Part shown: in pieces, positions 56,052 to 64,000 of the stretch | Position numbering within the stretch: the stretch's first letter is position 1 | Layout: every line of letters starts with the position of its first letter | Source: Pandoraea oxalativorans | GTDB taxonomy: Bacteria; Pseudomonadota; Gammaproteobacteria; Burkholderiales; Burkholderiaceae | Length of the DNA stretch: 64,000 bases | Direction of reading: 5' to 3' | Assembly: GCF_000972785.3 (NCBI RefSeq) | Contig: NZ_CP011518.2 | Location: 310,001-374,000 of the forward strand | Made by a program: the position numbers and the translations under genes | The notes under the pieces: model-generated | The model's database searches: none | Told to the model about the DNA's origin: nothing | The model's input: only the letters and a program-made list of their open reading frames with translations

Positions 56052-56375
56052 CCAGGTGTCAAATGCCCCCAGCGGGTAAGTCGGCCGGTGCTTTAGAGTC
56101 GTGAACCACGACTCGGAATAAGGGTTGCCAATGCTCACGCCGGGGCGACTCAACGACGGCATGCCACCCAGCGTCTGAAGGATGGCGAGCATCGTCGCAC
56201 CTTTCATCGGGCCGCCGGTGTCCGAATGCAGCATCACCTGGTTGGGCTGTATCGCTTCGCGAGCGCACAGTACTTTGAGGCTTCGCTGTTCAGCACGCTC
56301 TGCTCGGCATCGACCTGCCAGCCTACGAGCTTTCGGCGCAACACGTCCAGAAATGGGTACAGCATGTAGCCTCGG
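56052..56375 (-). pseudogene. Element A orfB internal fragment
   Basis: Diverged copy of the region LCAREAIQPNQVMLHSDTGG, PMKGATMLAILQTLGGMPSL and NPYSESWFTTLKHRPTYPLG, then lost. Both edges are non-standard, so it is a recombination relic. Confidence 0.75.
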
Positions 56376-56600
56376 CCGACCCGGGGATAAGGGTTCGGGC
56401 ACTCGCTCGCCAACGTGGCGGCCGTGGCCCATGGCAGGCGCACCCGGGGAGGGCCGCCGCCGTCGTTAGGTGCGAGCGTGGGCCGCCGTGCGCCGGGGCC
56501 GCGAGGGGTAACCATGACGCACGGCCGCGCGGTGCCGCGCCGCCCGGGCCCGGCGCTCGCGCCAAACGCTAAGGGCCCCGCCTGTCGGCCCCGGCCGGAC
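56376..56600. other. No gene recognised
   Basis: Very GC-rich spacer between the element A fragment and the effector-like pseudogene. Confidence 0.4.
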
Positions 56601-56618
56601 CGGGACGCGCCGGTCCCG
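56601..56618 (-). terminator. Hairpin directly after the effector-like pseudogene
   Basis: CGGGAC and GTCCCG with a 6-nt loop, immediately past the stop at 56619. No U-run. Confidence 0.35.
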
Positions 56619-57576
56619 TCAGGCGAATTTGTGTACCGCAAGTATGTCACGAGCGGACTCCTTGAAGTCAGCACTCAGGATGCCCACCAGTTTCTGCGCG
56701 TGGAGAGTCGACCGTCCCACGAAGTCCCCAATGTCTTCATCGCTCGCCGTGTGAAAGCCGGCAGCCAGATCCCCCACCGAGCGACCCAGCTCGTCCGCGT
56801 AGCGCCCGTCGTCGTCATGCTGATGCAGCCCAAGGCGCTTGAGTGCATCGACAAGCGGGGATTCGCTGCGCAAATAGCGTATCTGAACGTCGATCGACAT
56901 ATCGGTGTGCTTCGGCACGACCTTTGGCATTTGGTGGAACTTGCTGAGCACATGCTGGTTCTCATAGTGGATCAAACACAGCAGGCGAGCCGTCTCGACG
57001 ACATTGATCGGGTTGGCGAGTGCGGCGTGCTCTGTATAGCACGGGATGGCCAGCTCGCCGACGCGAAAGACTGCCGGCCCCTGGGACGATACCTGCCAGG
57101 TCATTGGGGGGGGGTGAAATATAGCGCACATACTGGTACAAATCAGCGAACGCGGCCAGTTGCGCCGCCCCCGTGGGGGCGCAAACCAGACGCGTGAAGG
57201 CGCCCTGCGCGGCGTCCTGATGCGCGCTCTGGAAGAGACTGGCAATGTCTTTCCAACCTTGTAGGCGGAGGTAGGGAATCGCGTCCTTGCCCACCGTCAT
57301 CGTGAGGGACTTCGCGGCAAGCCCAGTGATGACCAAGGTCCCGGTGTCGAGATCCTCTGAGAAGCGCACCTCCGGGAGCTGCTTCTTCAGCAAGGAATAG
57401 GCCTGTATCACGTCGTGGTCGCTCCCCCCGCCATCGCCCGGGCTCGCGTTGCCGACTTCGGTTCGGCGCTGCACTACGTCCATCGCCGCGAGCACGGCCG
57501 CGCGCTCGGTGCCGCAAAGCCGGTCGACGAAGTTGCCGAAAGCTAGCGTACAGGAGCGCGCACCGGCATCCCCCCA

Positions 57577-59007
57577 GAGCTATTGTCGAATCTGGTGTAC
57601 GGAGTGCTTTGGGAAATATGAGAAGGCGGTGGCGGTTTAGCTGAGAATGTTGCTTGTCGAAGGCACACCGAGCAAAGCCGGCGCGAGCCGGCCCCGACCA
57701 CCATGAAGAAGATTATGAAAGAAACGAACGGCAGAAAAGCACAAACGAAGAGCGCGCTCGATGAACTGATCCAGCAAGGCGCGCGGCAGATCATCGAGCA
57801 GGCAGTCGAAGCGGAACTGGCGAGCATGCTTGAACAGTACAGCAACGTGAGGTCGATCGACGGTCGGCGTGCCGTGGTGCGCAACGGCTACCTACCAGAG
57901 CGCGAAGTCGTCACGGCCATCGGTCCGGTGCCGGTTCGGGTACCGAAGGTGCGTGATCGCTCGGGTTCGGGCATCCGCTTCAATTCGGCGGTCGTGCCGC
58001 CGTACGTTCGCAAATCCGCACGCGTGTCGGCCGCACTACCGTGGCTGTACCTGCGAGGCATCTCGACGGGCGACATGAGCGAAGCCATGGGCATCATGCT
58101 GGGCGGCCAGGTCAGCGGCCTGTCGCCAAATGTGGTGAGTCGTCTGAAGGCGCAATGGGCCGATGAGCATGCTCAGTGGAATCAGCGTGAGTTGTCGTTG
58201 GCGCGCTGGGTGTACTGGTGGGCTGACGGCATTCACACCGGCGTGCGCAGCGACGATTCCGACGGCCAGTGCCTGTTGGTGATCATTGGTGTCAAACCGG
58301 ACGGAACGAAAGAGCGTGTGGCGATCAGTGACGGGTATCGGGAATCGAAGGCGTCGTGGGCCGAACTGCTGCTCGATCTGAAAAAGCGCGGTCTGCAGTC
58401 AGGGCCGCTGCTGGCTTGCGGAGATGGTGCGATGGGATTCTGGGCAGCGATGGAAGAAGTGTTCCCGCAGACCAAGCATCAGCGCTGCTGGTTCCACAAG
58501 ATGGGCAACGTGCTCAACGCGCTGCCGAAATCGCAGCAGGCCCGCGCCAAAAAGGCGATGCAGGACATTTGGATGGCCGCCACGCGTGCCGAAGCGCTGG
58601 TTGCCTTCAATCACTTCGTTGATACCCACTCGGCAAAGTATCCGAAGGTGGTCGAAAAGCTGACGCAAGATCGCGACGAGCTGCTGGCATTTTACGATTT
58701 CCCGGCCGAACACTGGCAGCATCTGCGCACGACGAATCCGATTGAATCGACCTTCGCGACGGTGCGTCACCGCACCAAGCGCACGCGCAACTGCGTCTCG
58801 CGCGCGACGTTCCTCGGCCTGGCATTCAAGCTGATCGAGTCGGCCGAAGACTCGTGGCGGCGCATCCGCGCCCCCGAAAAGATCGCGACGATGCTTGACG
58901 GGATGACGTTCAAGGATGGAGAGCCGGTGACCGACAGCACACCGGCTCAGCAGCCCCTGGCCGCCTAATCTTGCTCACGCCCCGTACACCAGATTTGACT
59001 TTAACTC
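57577..59007 (+). mobile_element. IS256-family element copy 2
   Basis: 1431 bp, same ends as copy 1, 8-bp duplication TCCCCCCA at 57569-57576 and 59009-59016 (one base, 59008, lies between). Inserted in the effector-like gene. Confidence 0.93.
57703..58968 (+). CDS. IS256-family (mutator) transposase
   Basis: 421 aa with no residue difference from 52669-53934; only silent base changes were noticed (for example GCGATGAG against GCGACGAG near 58677). All catalytic motifs kept. The two copies are clearly recent. Confidence 0.95.
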   Translation: MKKIMKETNGRKAQTKSALDELIQQGARQIIEQAVEAELASMLEQYSNVRSIDGRRAVVRNGYLPEREVVTAIGPVPVRVPKVRDRSGSGIRFNSAVVPPYVRKSARVSAALPWLYLRGISTGDMSEAMGIMLGGQVSGLSPNVVSRLKAQWADEHAQWNQRELSLARWVYWWADGIHTGVRSDDSDGQCLLVIIGVKPDGTKERVAISDGYRESKASWAELLLDLKKRGLQSGPLLACGDGAMGFWAAMEEVFPQTKHQRCWFHKMGNVLNALPKSQQARAKKAMQDIWMAATRAEALVAFNHFVDTHSAKYPKVVEKLTQDRDELLAFYDFPAEHWQHLRTTNPIESTFATVRHRTKRTRNCVSRATFLGLAFKLIESAEDSWRRIRAPEKIATMLDGMTFKDGEPVTDSTPAQQPLAA

Positions 59008-59125
59008 GTCCCCCCAGGAGACGGTGTTTTGGCGCAAAGCGCTTGCTAGGAAATTGCCGTGAATGCGAACAGCCGGGAGGGCCACGATGAGTTCTCCAGT
59101 CCGACCGTCTTGACGAGTCGGCGTG

Positions 59126-59452
59126 TTGACAAGAAAGCCGCCGAGAAACCCGGCAGCGACGCGCCGCCGCACGCGTGCGCGTCGTCCGACGCACCCCCGC
59201 CTGGCGGCCCCAGGCCCCGTCGACGTGGCTGCGTTCGGGCGGTGGCGGCCCGCGCGCAAGGCAGGTCGCTGCGCCCATGATGGGCCGGCTCGCCCCGCCC
59301 CTCCCTCAGGTGGACACCTGAATATTCTCCGCCCCCGGCCCCGCCAGCAGGGCCCTCGCACGAAGGAATTACCTTTTGGAATCATGGGATTAAGATTTCG
59401 CTTGTAAACTCTGCTGCGAAGTCGTTGACTTTTGTCTTTTGCGCAGCAAAAG
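59126..59452 (-). promoter_or_regulatory. Upstream region of the broken effector-like gene
   Basis: No gene. Holds the palindrome TCAGGTGTCCACCTGAG (minus strand; 59305-59321), about 180 bp before the coding part, perfect in both arms. Confidence 0.55.
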
Positions 59453-59543
59453 ATGAACAGTAAAGTTCTCAGTATTGAAGACGCTTTTGGAGATCTGAGC
59501 GATCCGCGCAGCAGGACGCCGGTGCACTGTCTGACGGAGATGC
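59453..59543 (+). pseudogene. ISAs1-family transposase 5' fragment
   Basis: MNSKVLSIEDAFGDLSDPRS then RTPVHCLTEML, the N-terminal DDE_Tnp_1-associated region of ISAs1 (F-x-x-L-x-D-P-R). Cut by element C at 59544. Confidence 0.65.
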
Positions 59544-59605
59544 TGACCTTGCCGCGAAACGACGTACAGCAGAGAAGTTGGATAATCTGTTGAACGGAGG
59601 ACGAT

Positions 59606-59926
59606 ATGGGCGAAAAAGGCGTACCGAATCGTCGCTACACCGATGAGTTCCGGGTGGAGGCGGCAAGACTGGCAAATTCAGTCGGGGACAATGAGGCGGT
59701 ACGCCGTCTGGGCGTGCCGGTGGCGACCCTCGGCAACTGGGCGCGCAAGCAGCGCGAAGGCGGGGCGGCCACGCCAGGCGCGGCCGCCTCTGTGAGCCGC
59801 GCGAAGCCCGGCGTATCGGAGCTGGAGGCGGAAGTCAGCCGGCTTCGCAAGGAATTAGCCAGTGCCAAACTCGATGTGGAAATCCTCTCAAAAGCGACGG
59901 CATACTTCGCGAAGGGGTCGCGGTGA
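59606..59926 (+). CDS. Element C orfA
   Basis: 106 aa, a few residues different from 39936-40256 (VGDNEAVRRLGVPVATLGNW). HTH plus zipper; GTGA overlap with orfB. Confidence 0.88.
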   Translation: MGEKGVPNRRYTDEFRVEAARLANSVGDNEAVRRLGVPVATLGNWARKQREGGAATPGAAASVSRAKPGVSELEAEVSRLRKELASAKLDVEILSKATAYFAKGSR

Positions 59927-60718
59927 AGTATGCATGGATCGACGCTCACCGCGACCAATACAACGTAAGCCGTCTGTGCCGAGTGCTGAGGGTCTCGCGC
60001 AATGGCTACTGCCAATGGCGGGTATGGCGGCCAAGCGAGCGCCGGCAGCGGCAGGCGGCCTTCGATGACGAACTCGCCCGTTTGCACGCGCTCAGCCGCG
60101 GCTGCTACGCACGCCCGAGACTGGTCAAGGCGCTGGCCGCCCAGGGCATGAAGGCGAGTGCGGAGCGCGTGCGCCGCAGCCTAATACGTCAAGGGTTACG
60201 GCCGGTATACCGGCGGGCATGGCAGACGACCACAGACTCGGCGCACCGCTTGCCGGTGGCGCCGGACCTGGTGGCGCGACGCTTTGATGGCTGGGCACCG
60301 AATCAGGCGCGGGTCGCGGATATCACGTACCTAGCGACGGACGAAGGCTGGTTGTATCTGGCGGCCATTCTGGACTTGGGAAGCCGGCGCATCGTCGGGG
60401 GGGCGATGTCCGAGCGCATCGATGCCAAGCTCGTGGGTACGGCGCTGCGCTCGGCGTACTGGCAACGTCGGCCGCCGCGGGGCTTGATTGTACATAGCGA
60501 TCGCGGCGTGCAATACGCGAGTTGGTCGCATCGCGAGCTTGCTCAGGGGTACGGCATGCCCATGTCGATGAGCCGGCGTGCCAATGCGTGAGACAATGCG
60601 CCGATGGAGAGCTTTTTTTAAGACCCTAAAGGTCGAGCCAACGTCGCGATGCCACTACGAGACGCGAACGCAGGCGCGACTGGACGTGGTTGATTGGATC
60701 GAAGGCTTTTACAATCGC
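59923..60718 (+). pseudogene. Element C orfB, decayed
   Basis: GTG start, open for 222 codons to a TGA at 60589-60591 where copy 1 has W (RRANA-stop against RRANAW). Then a one-base gain in a T-run (GAGCTTTTTTTAAG against GAGCTTCTTCAAG) shifts the frame, and the gene is cut at 60718 by IS66. The first two catalytic positions remain (VADITYL, IVHSDRGV). Confidence 0.85.
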
Positions 60719-60802
60719 CGTAAGCGCTCGATTCATACCGTCTTGTGAGCGATATGAAGTATTGGGAAAGTAGTTCCCGCTACTTAAGTGACGGGAACTA
60801 CT

Positions 60803-61192
60803 ATGGAATCAGAAAAGAATCATGGGAATGGACGGCGTGGTCGTCCGAACTACGATGTGGCGTTTCGCCAGCGCCTGGCAGCGGCGGCGTGCGAGCCGGG
60901 GGTATCGGTTTCAAAGCTTGCGCGCGAGCATGGCATCAACGCCAATATGCTGTTCAAATGGCGGCGCAAGTATCGGGCGCAGCTTGCCATCGAACCCGCG
61001 CCATTGCTGCCAGTGACGCTCGTCAGCGATCGCGCAGCCCTCGAGCATGCAGGGCGCGCGCTCGCCCCCATATCTGCTGAAGTGCAGCGGGATCCAGGCA
61101 CGATCGAAGTACGGATCGGTAAGGCGGCAGTCAAGGTTTCCGGTTCTGTTGATGCGCAGGTGCTCCGCACGGTGTTGGAGGCATTTCGGTGA
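60803..61192 (+). CDS. tnpA: IS66 tnpA accessory protein
   Basis: 129 aa from ATG 60803; a GTG at 60788 is possible. [23 protein letters not shown] and [21 protein letters not shown]-terminus [18 protein letters not shown]. Overlaps tnpB by 4 nt. Confidence 0.87.
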   Translation: MESEKNHGNGRRGRPNYDVAFRQRLAAAACEPGVSVSKLAREHGINANMLFKWRRKYRAQLAIEPAPLLPVTLVSDRAALEHAGRALAPISAEVQRDPGTIEVRIGKAAVKVSGSVDAQVLRTVLEAFR

Positions 61193-61536
61193 TCGGCGTG
61201 CCATCAAATACGCGGGTGTGGATCGCCGCGGGCGTGACCGACATGCCCTGTGGCTTCAACGGTCTGGCGGCCAAGGTCGAGGTGGTACTGCAAAAGGATC
61301 CGTTTTCGGGGCACATTTTTCTGTTTCGTGGCCGGCGCGGTGATTTGCTCAAAGCGTTGTACTGGAGCGATGGCGGGCTGTGCCTGCTGGCAAAGCGGCT
61401 GGAGAAAGGCCGGTTTGCATGGCCACGGGCCGAGGGGGGTGTGGTGGCACTCACCACCGCGCAGCTCTCACTCTTGCTTGAAGGGTTCGATTGGCGCGAG
61501 CCCATCGACGCGGCTCGCCCACGCAGTGCGAGATAA
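61189..61536 (+). CDS. tnpB: IS66 tnpB accessory protein
   Basis: 115 aa, full family length. Conserved [60 protein letters not shown] and [22 protein letters not shown] at the tnpA overlap starts it. Required for transposition in studied IS66 elements; precise action unknown. Confidence 0.9.
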   Translation: MIGVPSNTRVWIAAGVTDMPCGFNGLAAKVEVVLQKDPFSGHIFLFRGRRGDLLKALYWSDGGLCLLAKRLEKGRFAWPRAEGGVVALTTAQLSLLLEGFDWREPIDAARPRSAR

Positions 61537-61594
61537 CGTATTTTTTGGGAGATATCCGATAGGCAGCGGGTGCTCTGGGCGATAGGCTTACGTC

Positions 61595-62570
61595 ATGAGC
61601 TTCTCCCGCGCCAATCTGCCTGACGACATCGATGCCCTCAAGGCGTTGGTGTTGGCTAGCCAGCAGGTTTTGCACGAGCGCGAAATACAGCTCGCCGCGC
61701 TGCAAACGCGCCTCACATCGCGCGAGCAAGAAGTCGCGCATCTGAAACTGCTCATCGACAAGCTCAAGCGCATGCAGTTTGGGCGAAAGTCGGAGAAGCT
61801 TGCGCGCCAGATCGAACAGCTCGAGCTGCGCCTGGAGGATCTGCAGGCCGACGAAGGTGCCGCACAAGCTGCGGCGCCGATTCAGCGTGAGTCTAAAGCA
61901 CGTCCCGCCCGCCCTGCGTTACCGGAGCACCTCGAGCGTGAAGAGCGCCTCTACCTACCCGAGGCCGAAGATTGCCCGGCCTGCGGCGGTAATCTCAAGC
62001 CGCTGGGCGAAGACGTCTCGGAGCAACTCGAATACGTACGGGCGCACTTCCGTGTGATCCGCCACCGCCGCCCCAAGCTGGCGTGCGCCTGTTGCGACAC
62101 GATTGTGCAGCAGCCGGCACCGAGCCGCCCGATTGAGCGTGGCATGGCTGGCCCGAATCTGCTCGCACACATTATCACCAGCAAATTCCTGGACCATTTG
62201 CCGCTGTACCGCCAGCAGGCGATCTATGCCCGGGATGGCGTGGAACTCGATGCTGGGCAGATGGGGCATTGGCTGGGGCGCGTGAGCTGGTTGTTAAATC
62301 CGCTGGTGGAAGCTCTGCGTGCCTACGCGCTGGGCGGCACCAAGGTCCACGGCGATGACACACCATTGCCGGTGTTAGAGCCCGGGCGAGGTAGCACCAA
62401 GACCGGGCGACTCTGGGTGTACGTGCGTGATGACCGGCCGTGCGGCTCCAATGAAGCGCCTGCCGTTTGGTTTGCTTACACGTCTGATCGACGGGGCGAG
62501 CACCCACAGCGACATCTGGCAAGCTTTAGCGGGGTGCTGCAAGCCGATGCGTTTGCCGGTTACGCGCCAC
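61595..62570 (+). pseudogene. tnpC: IS66 tnpC transposase, 3' third lost
   Basis: About 325 codons of roughly 510. N-terminal leucine zipper (LLIDKLKRMQFGRKSEKLAR), zinc-finger domain (CPACGGNLKPLGEDVSEQLE, LACACCDTIVQQPAPSRPIE), then the DDE_Tnp_IS66 start (FLDHLPLYRQQAIYARDGVE, GGTKVHGDDTPLPVLEPGRG with the first aspartate, LQADAFAGYAPLSG with the second). The glutamate and C-terminus are gone. A foreign tail runs to the stop at 62617. Confidence 0.88.
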
Positions 62571-62638
62571 TTTCAGGTAGTGACCACATAGCTGCCAAAA
62601 GTGCCATTTGCGAATGAGGACGTCGCGGCCCGACAGTC

Positions 62639-63205
62639 TCAGCCTGACTCGGCCGCCTTGGCCGCGGCGAGGATCCGATAGACGGTGGCCTCGCCCAAGT
62701 TAAGTTGGCGGGCAATACTGACTTTCGTCGTTCCGAGCGACGCCAACTGCAGGACCGCATCCCGAAGTTCGGGGGCAATCGGCTTGCGCCCCTTGTATCT
62801 GCCCGCTGCCTTGGCTTTGGCCACGCCTTCGCGCTGGCGCTCGAGCATCATTTCCCGTTCGAACTGCGCGACTCCACCCAGGACCGTCAGCATCAGCTTG
62901 CCGGTCGGGGTATGCGTGTCCATGCCCAGGTTCAGCACGCGCAGGCCCACGTTCTTGCGATCGAGGGTCAGCACTGTTGTCATCAGGTCTGCGACGGATC
63001 TGGCCAGCCGGTCGAGCTTCGTGACCACCAGCACGTCACCTTCCCGCACATATTCAAGCGCAGCAGCAAGCTGGATGCGTTCACCGATCGACGAAACCTG
63101 CTCCTGAAACAGTTTCTCGCAACCGACGGCGCGAAGCTCTTTCAGTTGAGCCTCAAATCCGGCGTTCTGATCGACGGTAGAGGTACGTGCGTAGCCGACG
63201 ATCAT
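62639..63205 (-). CDS. tnpR: Tn3-family serine resolvase
   Basis: 188 aa, full length. The catalytic domain starts MIVGYARTSTVDQN with Ser9 and Arg7; VLVVTKLDRLARSVADLMTT carries the conserved arginines; MDTHTPTGKLMLTVLGGVAQ and FEREMMLERQREGVAKAKAA form the long E-helix; the C-terminal HTH is VSIARQLNLGEATVYRILAA. It resolves cointegrates at res, expected in 63206-63340. Intact, unlike the resolvase copies at 21-23 kb. Confidence 0.93.
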   Translation of the reverse strand: MIVGYARTSTVDQNAGFEAQLKELRAVGCEKLFQEQVSSIGERIQLAAALEYVREGDVLVVTKLDRLARSVADLMTTVLTLDRKNVGLRVLNLGMDTHTPTGKLMLTVLGGVAQFEREMMLERQREGVAKAKAAGRYKGRKPIAPELRDAVLQLASLGTTKVSIARQLNLGEATVYRILAAAKAAESG

Positions 63206-63340
63206 GTTCCGATCACAAGGATCTGACAGGTTGTGACGGTAAGTCGATCAAAATTGAAAATTGATTTCATTGATTGGCCTTTGTGGGGTAGCTGAAATCG
63301 ATCACTTGGGCAAGCCCTATTGATAGGATGACGATTTCGC
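63206..63340. promoter_or_regulatory. Probable res site between tnpR and tnpA
   Basis: 135-bp AT-richer spacer upstream of tnpR with short inverted stretches (for example TTGAAAATTGATTTCATTGA). Position fits a res site and the tnpR promoter; individual subsites not resolved. Confidence 0.45.
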
Positions 63341-64000
63341 TCAGGCCGCTAACGCCTCGAGCGACAGCCGCTTACCCATGTCCAGATCGAACCGACCGTA
63401 TGGATTGATGTGGGCATAGATTAACGGCGACAGCGCGCGGAAGTCGGCGGCCTGCATCATTCGCCACCAACGTGGCTCCGACAGTACACGCTGGATCATC
63501 AGCGTGTTGACATACACCAGACAGATCTGCAGCAGGTGAAGGGCCAGCACTGACAGTTCCTGGTCTTCCAGCTGGTTCGTCGCGACCTCTCCGCCCTTGC
63601 CGAAGAAGATGAAGCTGTTCGCACTGTTCCAGTTTTCTACGACATTGAGCCCTTCATGAATTTCGCGGCGCAACGCTTCCGAATCCAGATAGCGGCACAG
63701 GAAAATCGTCTTGATTGCCTTGCCGAGTTCGGCAAGCGCCTGATAGGTTGGATGCTGCCGGTTGCTGCGCTGGAAGCGCCGCAGGATGGCTTCTGCTTCG
63801 GCGGTGCCGAGATGCAGCGCCGTCGCGTACTTGATCATCTCGTCGTATTGCTGCCGAATCAGTGTCCAGTTGATCGGGCGCGTCAGCACCGGTTCAAGAT
63901 TCGCGTAGTCGGCGCCACTGCCGGCCGTCGGGAGATACAGTTTTTGTGATGCGATCGCCTTCAGACGTGGAAGCAGCTCGAAGCCGAGCAGATGGCAAAA
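63341..64000 (-). CDS. tnpA: Tn3-family transposase, C-terminal part (runs off window)
   Basis: About 219 codons, open to the window edge. [80 protein letters not shown] (glutamate region), [20 protein letters not shown] and [20 protein letters not shown] are the C-terminal motifs of DDE_Tnp_Tn3. Same strand as tnpR and upstream of it. The 5' two thirds should lie to the right of the window. Confidence 0.92.
   Translation of the reverse strand, partial: FCHLLGFELLPRLKAIASQKLYLPTAGSGADYANLEPVLTRPINWTLIRQQYDEMIKYATALHLGTAEAEAILRRFQRSNRQHPTYQALAELGKAIKTIFLCRYLDSEALRREIHEGLNVVENWNSANSFIFFGKGGEVATNQLEDQELSVLALHLLQICLVYVNTLMIQRVLSEPRWWRMMQAADFRALSPLIYAHINPYGRFDLDMGKRLSLEALAA

Larger units (their letters stand above)
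56619..59125 (-). pseudogene. Effector-like protein, paralogue of the 43.4 kb gene, broken
   Basis: Minus strand, about 59125 to 57577, split by IS256 copy 2 (57577-59007), then on to the stop at 56619. Without the IS and one TCCCCCCA copy the frame is continuous (NTVSWGDAGARSCTLAFGNF). At a run of nine G (57106-57114; C9 in the gene) it loses frame: YQYVRYISPPP must shift to reach MTWQVSSQGPAVFRVGELAI. Eight would restore it. The rest (NVVETARLLCLIHYENQHVL, RYADELGRSVGDLAAGFHTA, DFKESARDILAVHKFA) is open. No ATG is seen at the expected start (near FLVNTPTRQDG), so the start is lost or non-standard. No known domain. Similarity to 43391-44284 is low but ordered along most of the length. Palindrome upstream at 59305-59321. 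Confidence 0.6.
59544..60718 (+). mobile_element. Element C copy 2, right end lost
   Basis: Starts TGACCTTGCC as copy 1. The right end is replaced by IS66 at 60719. Confidence 0.85.
60719..62570 (+). mobile_element. IS66-family element, right end lost
   Basis: Left end GTAAGCGCTCGATTC at 60719. tnpA, tnpB and most of tnpC follow. Cut near 62570 by a Tn3-type unit. Confidence 0.85.
62571..64000 (-). mobile_element. Tn3-family transposon, partial (tnpR, tnpA)
   Basis: One terminal region near 62571-62638, resolvase, a spacer fit for a res site, and the 3' part of tnpA, which runs past the window. Inserted in IS66 tnpC. Confidence 0.8.

Overview
This is a GC-rich window that looks like an accessory replicon, or a plasmid-derived island, of a Burkholderiaceae-type betaproteobacterium. 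The basis is the composition, the set of IS families, and an orphan ureF/hupE pair. The dense transposon load and many decayed genes suggest a host-restricted lineage such as an endofungal Mycetohabitans/Burkholderia symbiont, but no marker gene proves this. No tRNA, rRNA or CRISPR was seen. Letters A-E for the IS3-type elements are local labels, not ISfinder names.

Layout. 1-6.9 kb: one IS110 gene cut by nested insertions (element A carrying a second IS110, then an IS2-group element B, then an IS5); its right end cuts an AbiE toxin gene. 6.9-9.1 kb: AbiEi/AbiEii remnant, a DUF2971 gene, a gene fragment. 9.1-14.6 kb: two inverted copies of A around an IS481 remnant that carries an IS407-group insertion, then IS66 debris. 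14.7-18.4 kb: ureF, hupE/ureJ, a decayed GntP permease, IS21 debris. 18.7-20.3 kb: an alpha-solenoid (TPR/SNAP-like) protein gene. 20.7-25 kb: IS debris, two decayed serine recombinases, a complete IS427-type element. 25.0-26.0 kb: an AT-rich leucine-rich-repeat gene. 26.3-36.1 kb: an IS6 fragment and B copy 2, then plasmid-type modules (stbABC-like operon, WGR remnant, RES/Xre toxin-antitoxin pair, large ParB, IS110, DUF932). 36.5-43.1 kb: another IS110, a small orphan gene, tandem terminators, and a Tn3 tnpA split by element C, itself split by an IS30. 43.2-47.3 kb: an intact effector-like gene and debris, including a dinJ/yafQ pair with a cut toxin. 47.3-56.4 kb: more nested IS (E with ISL3, IS407 copy 2, IS21 with IS256, D). 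56.6-59.3 kb: a second, broken member of the effector-like family, holding IS256 copy 2. 59.4-64 kb: C copy 2, IS66, and a Tn3-family tnpR/tnpA that runs off the window.

Target duplications and reading frames allow many interrupted genes to be rebuilt exactly (IS110, B, IS5, IS407, IS256, ISL3, IS30 and C insertions), which gives the relative order of insertion.

The strongest non-IS signal is a group of unrecognised genes: the alpha-solenoid gene (18.9 kb), the 43.4 kb gene and the 56.6-59.1 kb pseudogene. The last two appear to be distant paralogues. All three carry the same 17-bp palindrome (consensus TCAGGTGTYCRCCTGAG) upstream, which suggests one dedicated regulator and a small regulon, perhaps of host-interaction proteins. 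A diverged copy of the palindrome precedes two tandem terminators at 38.7-38.9 kb.
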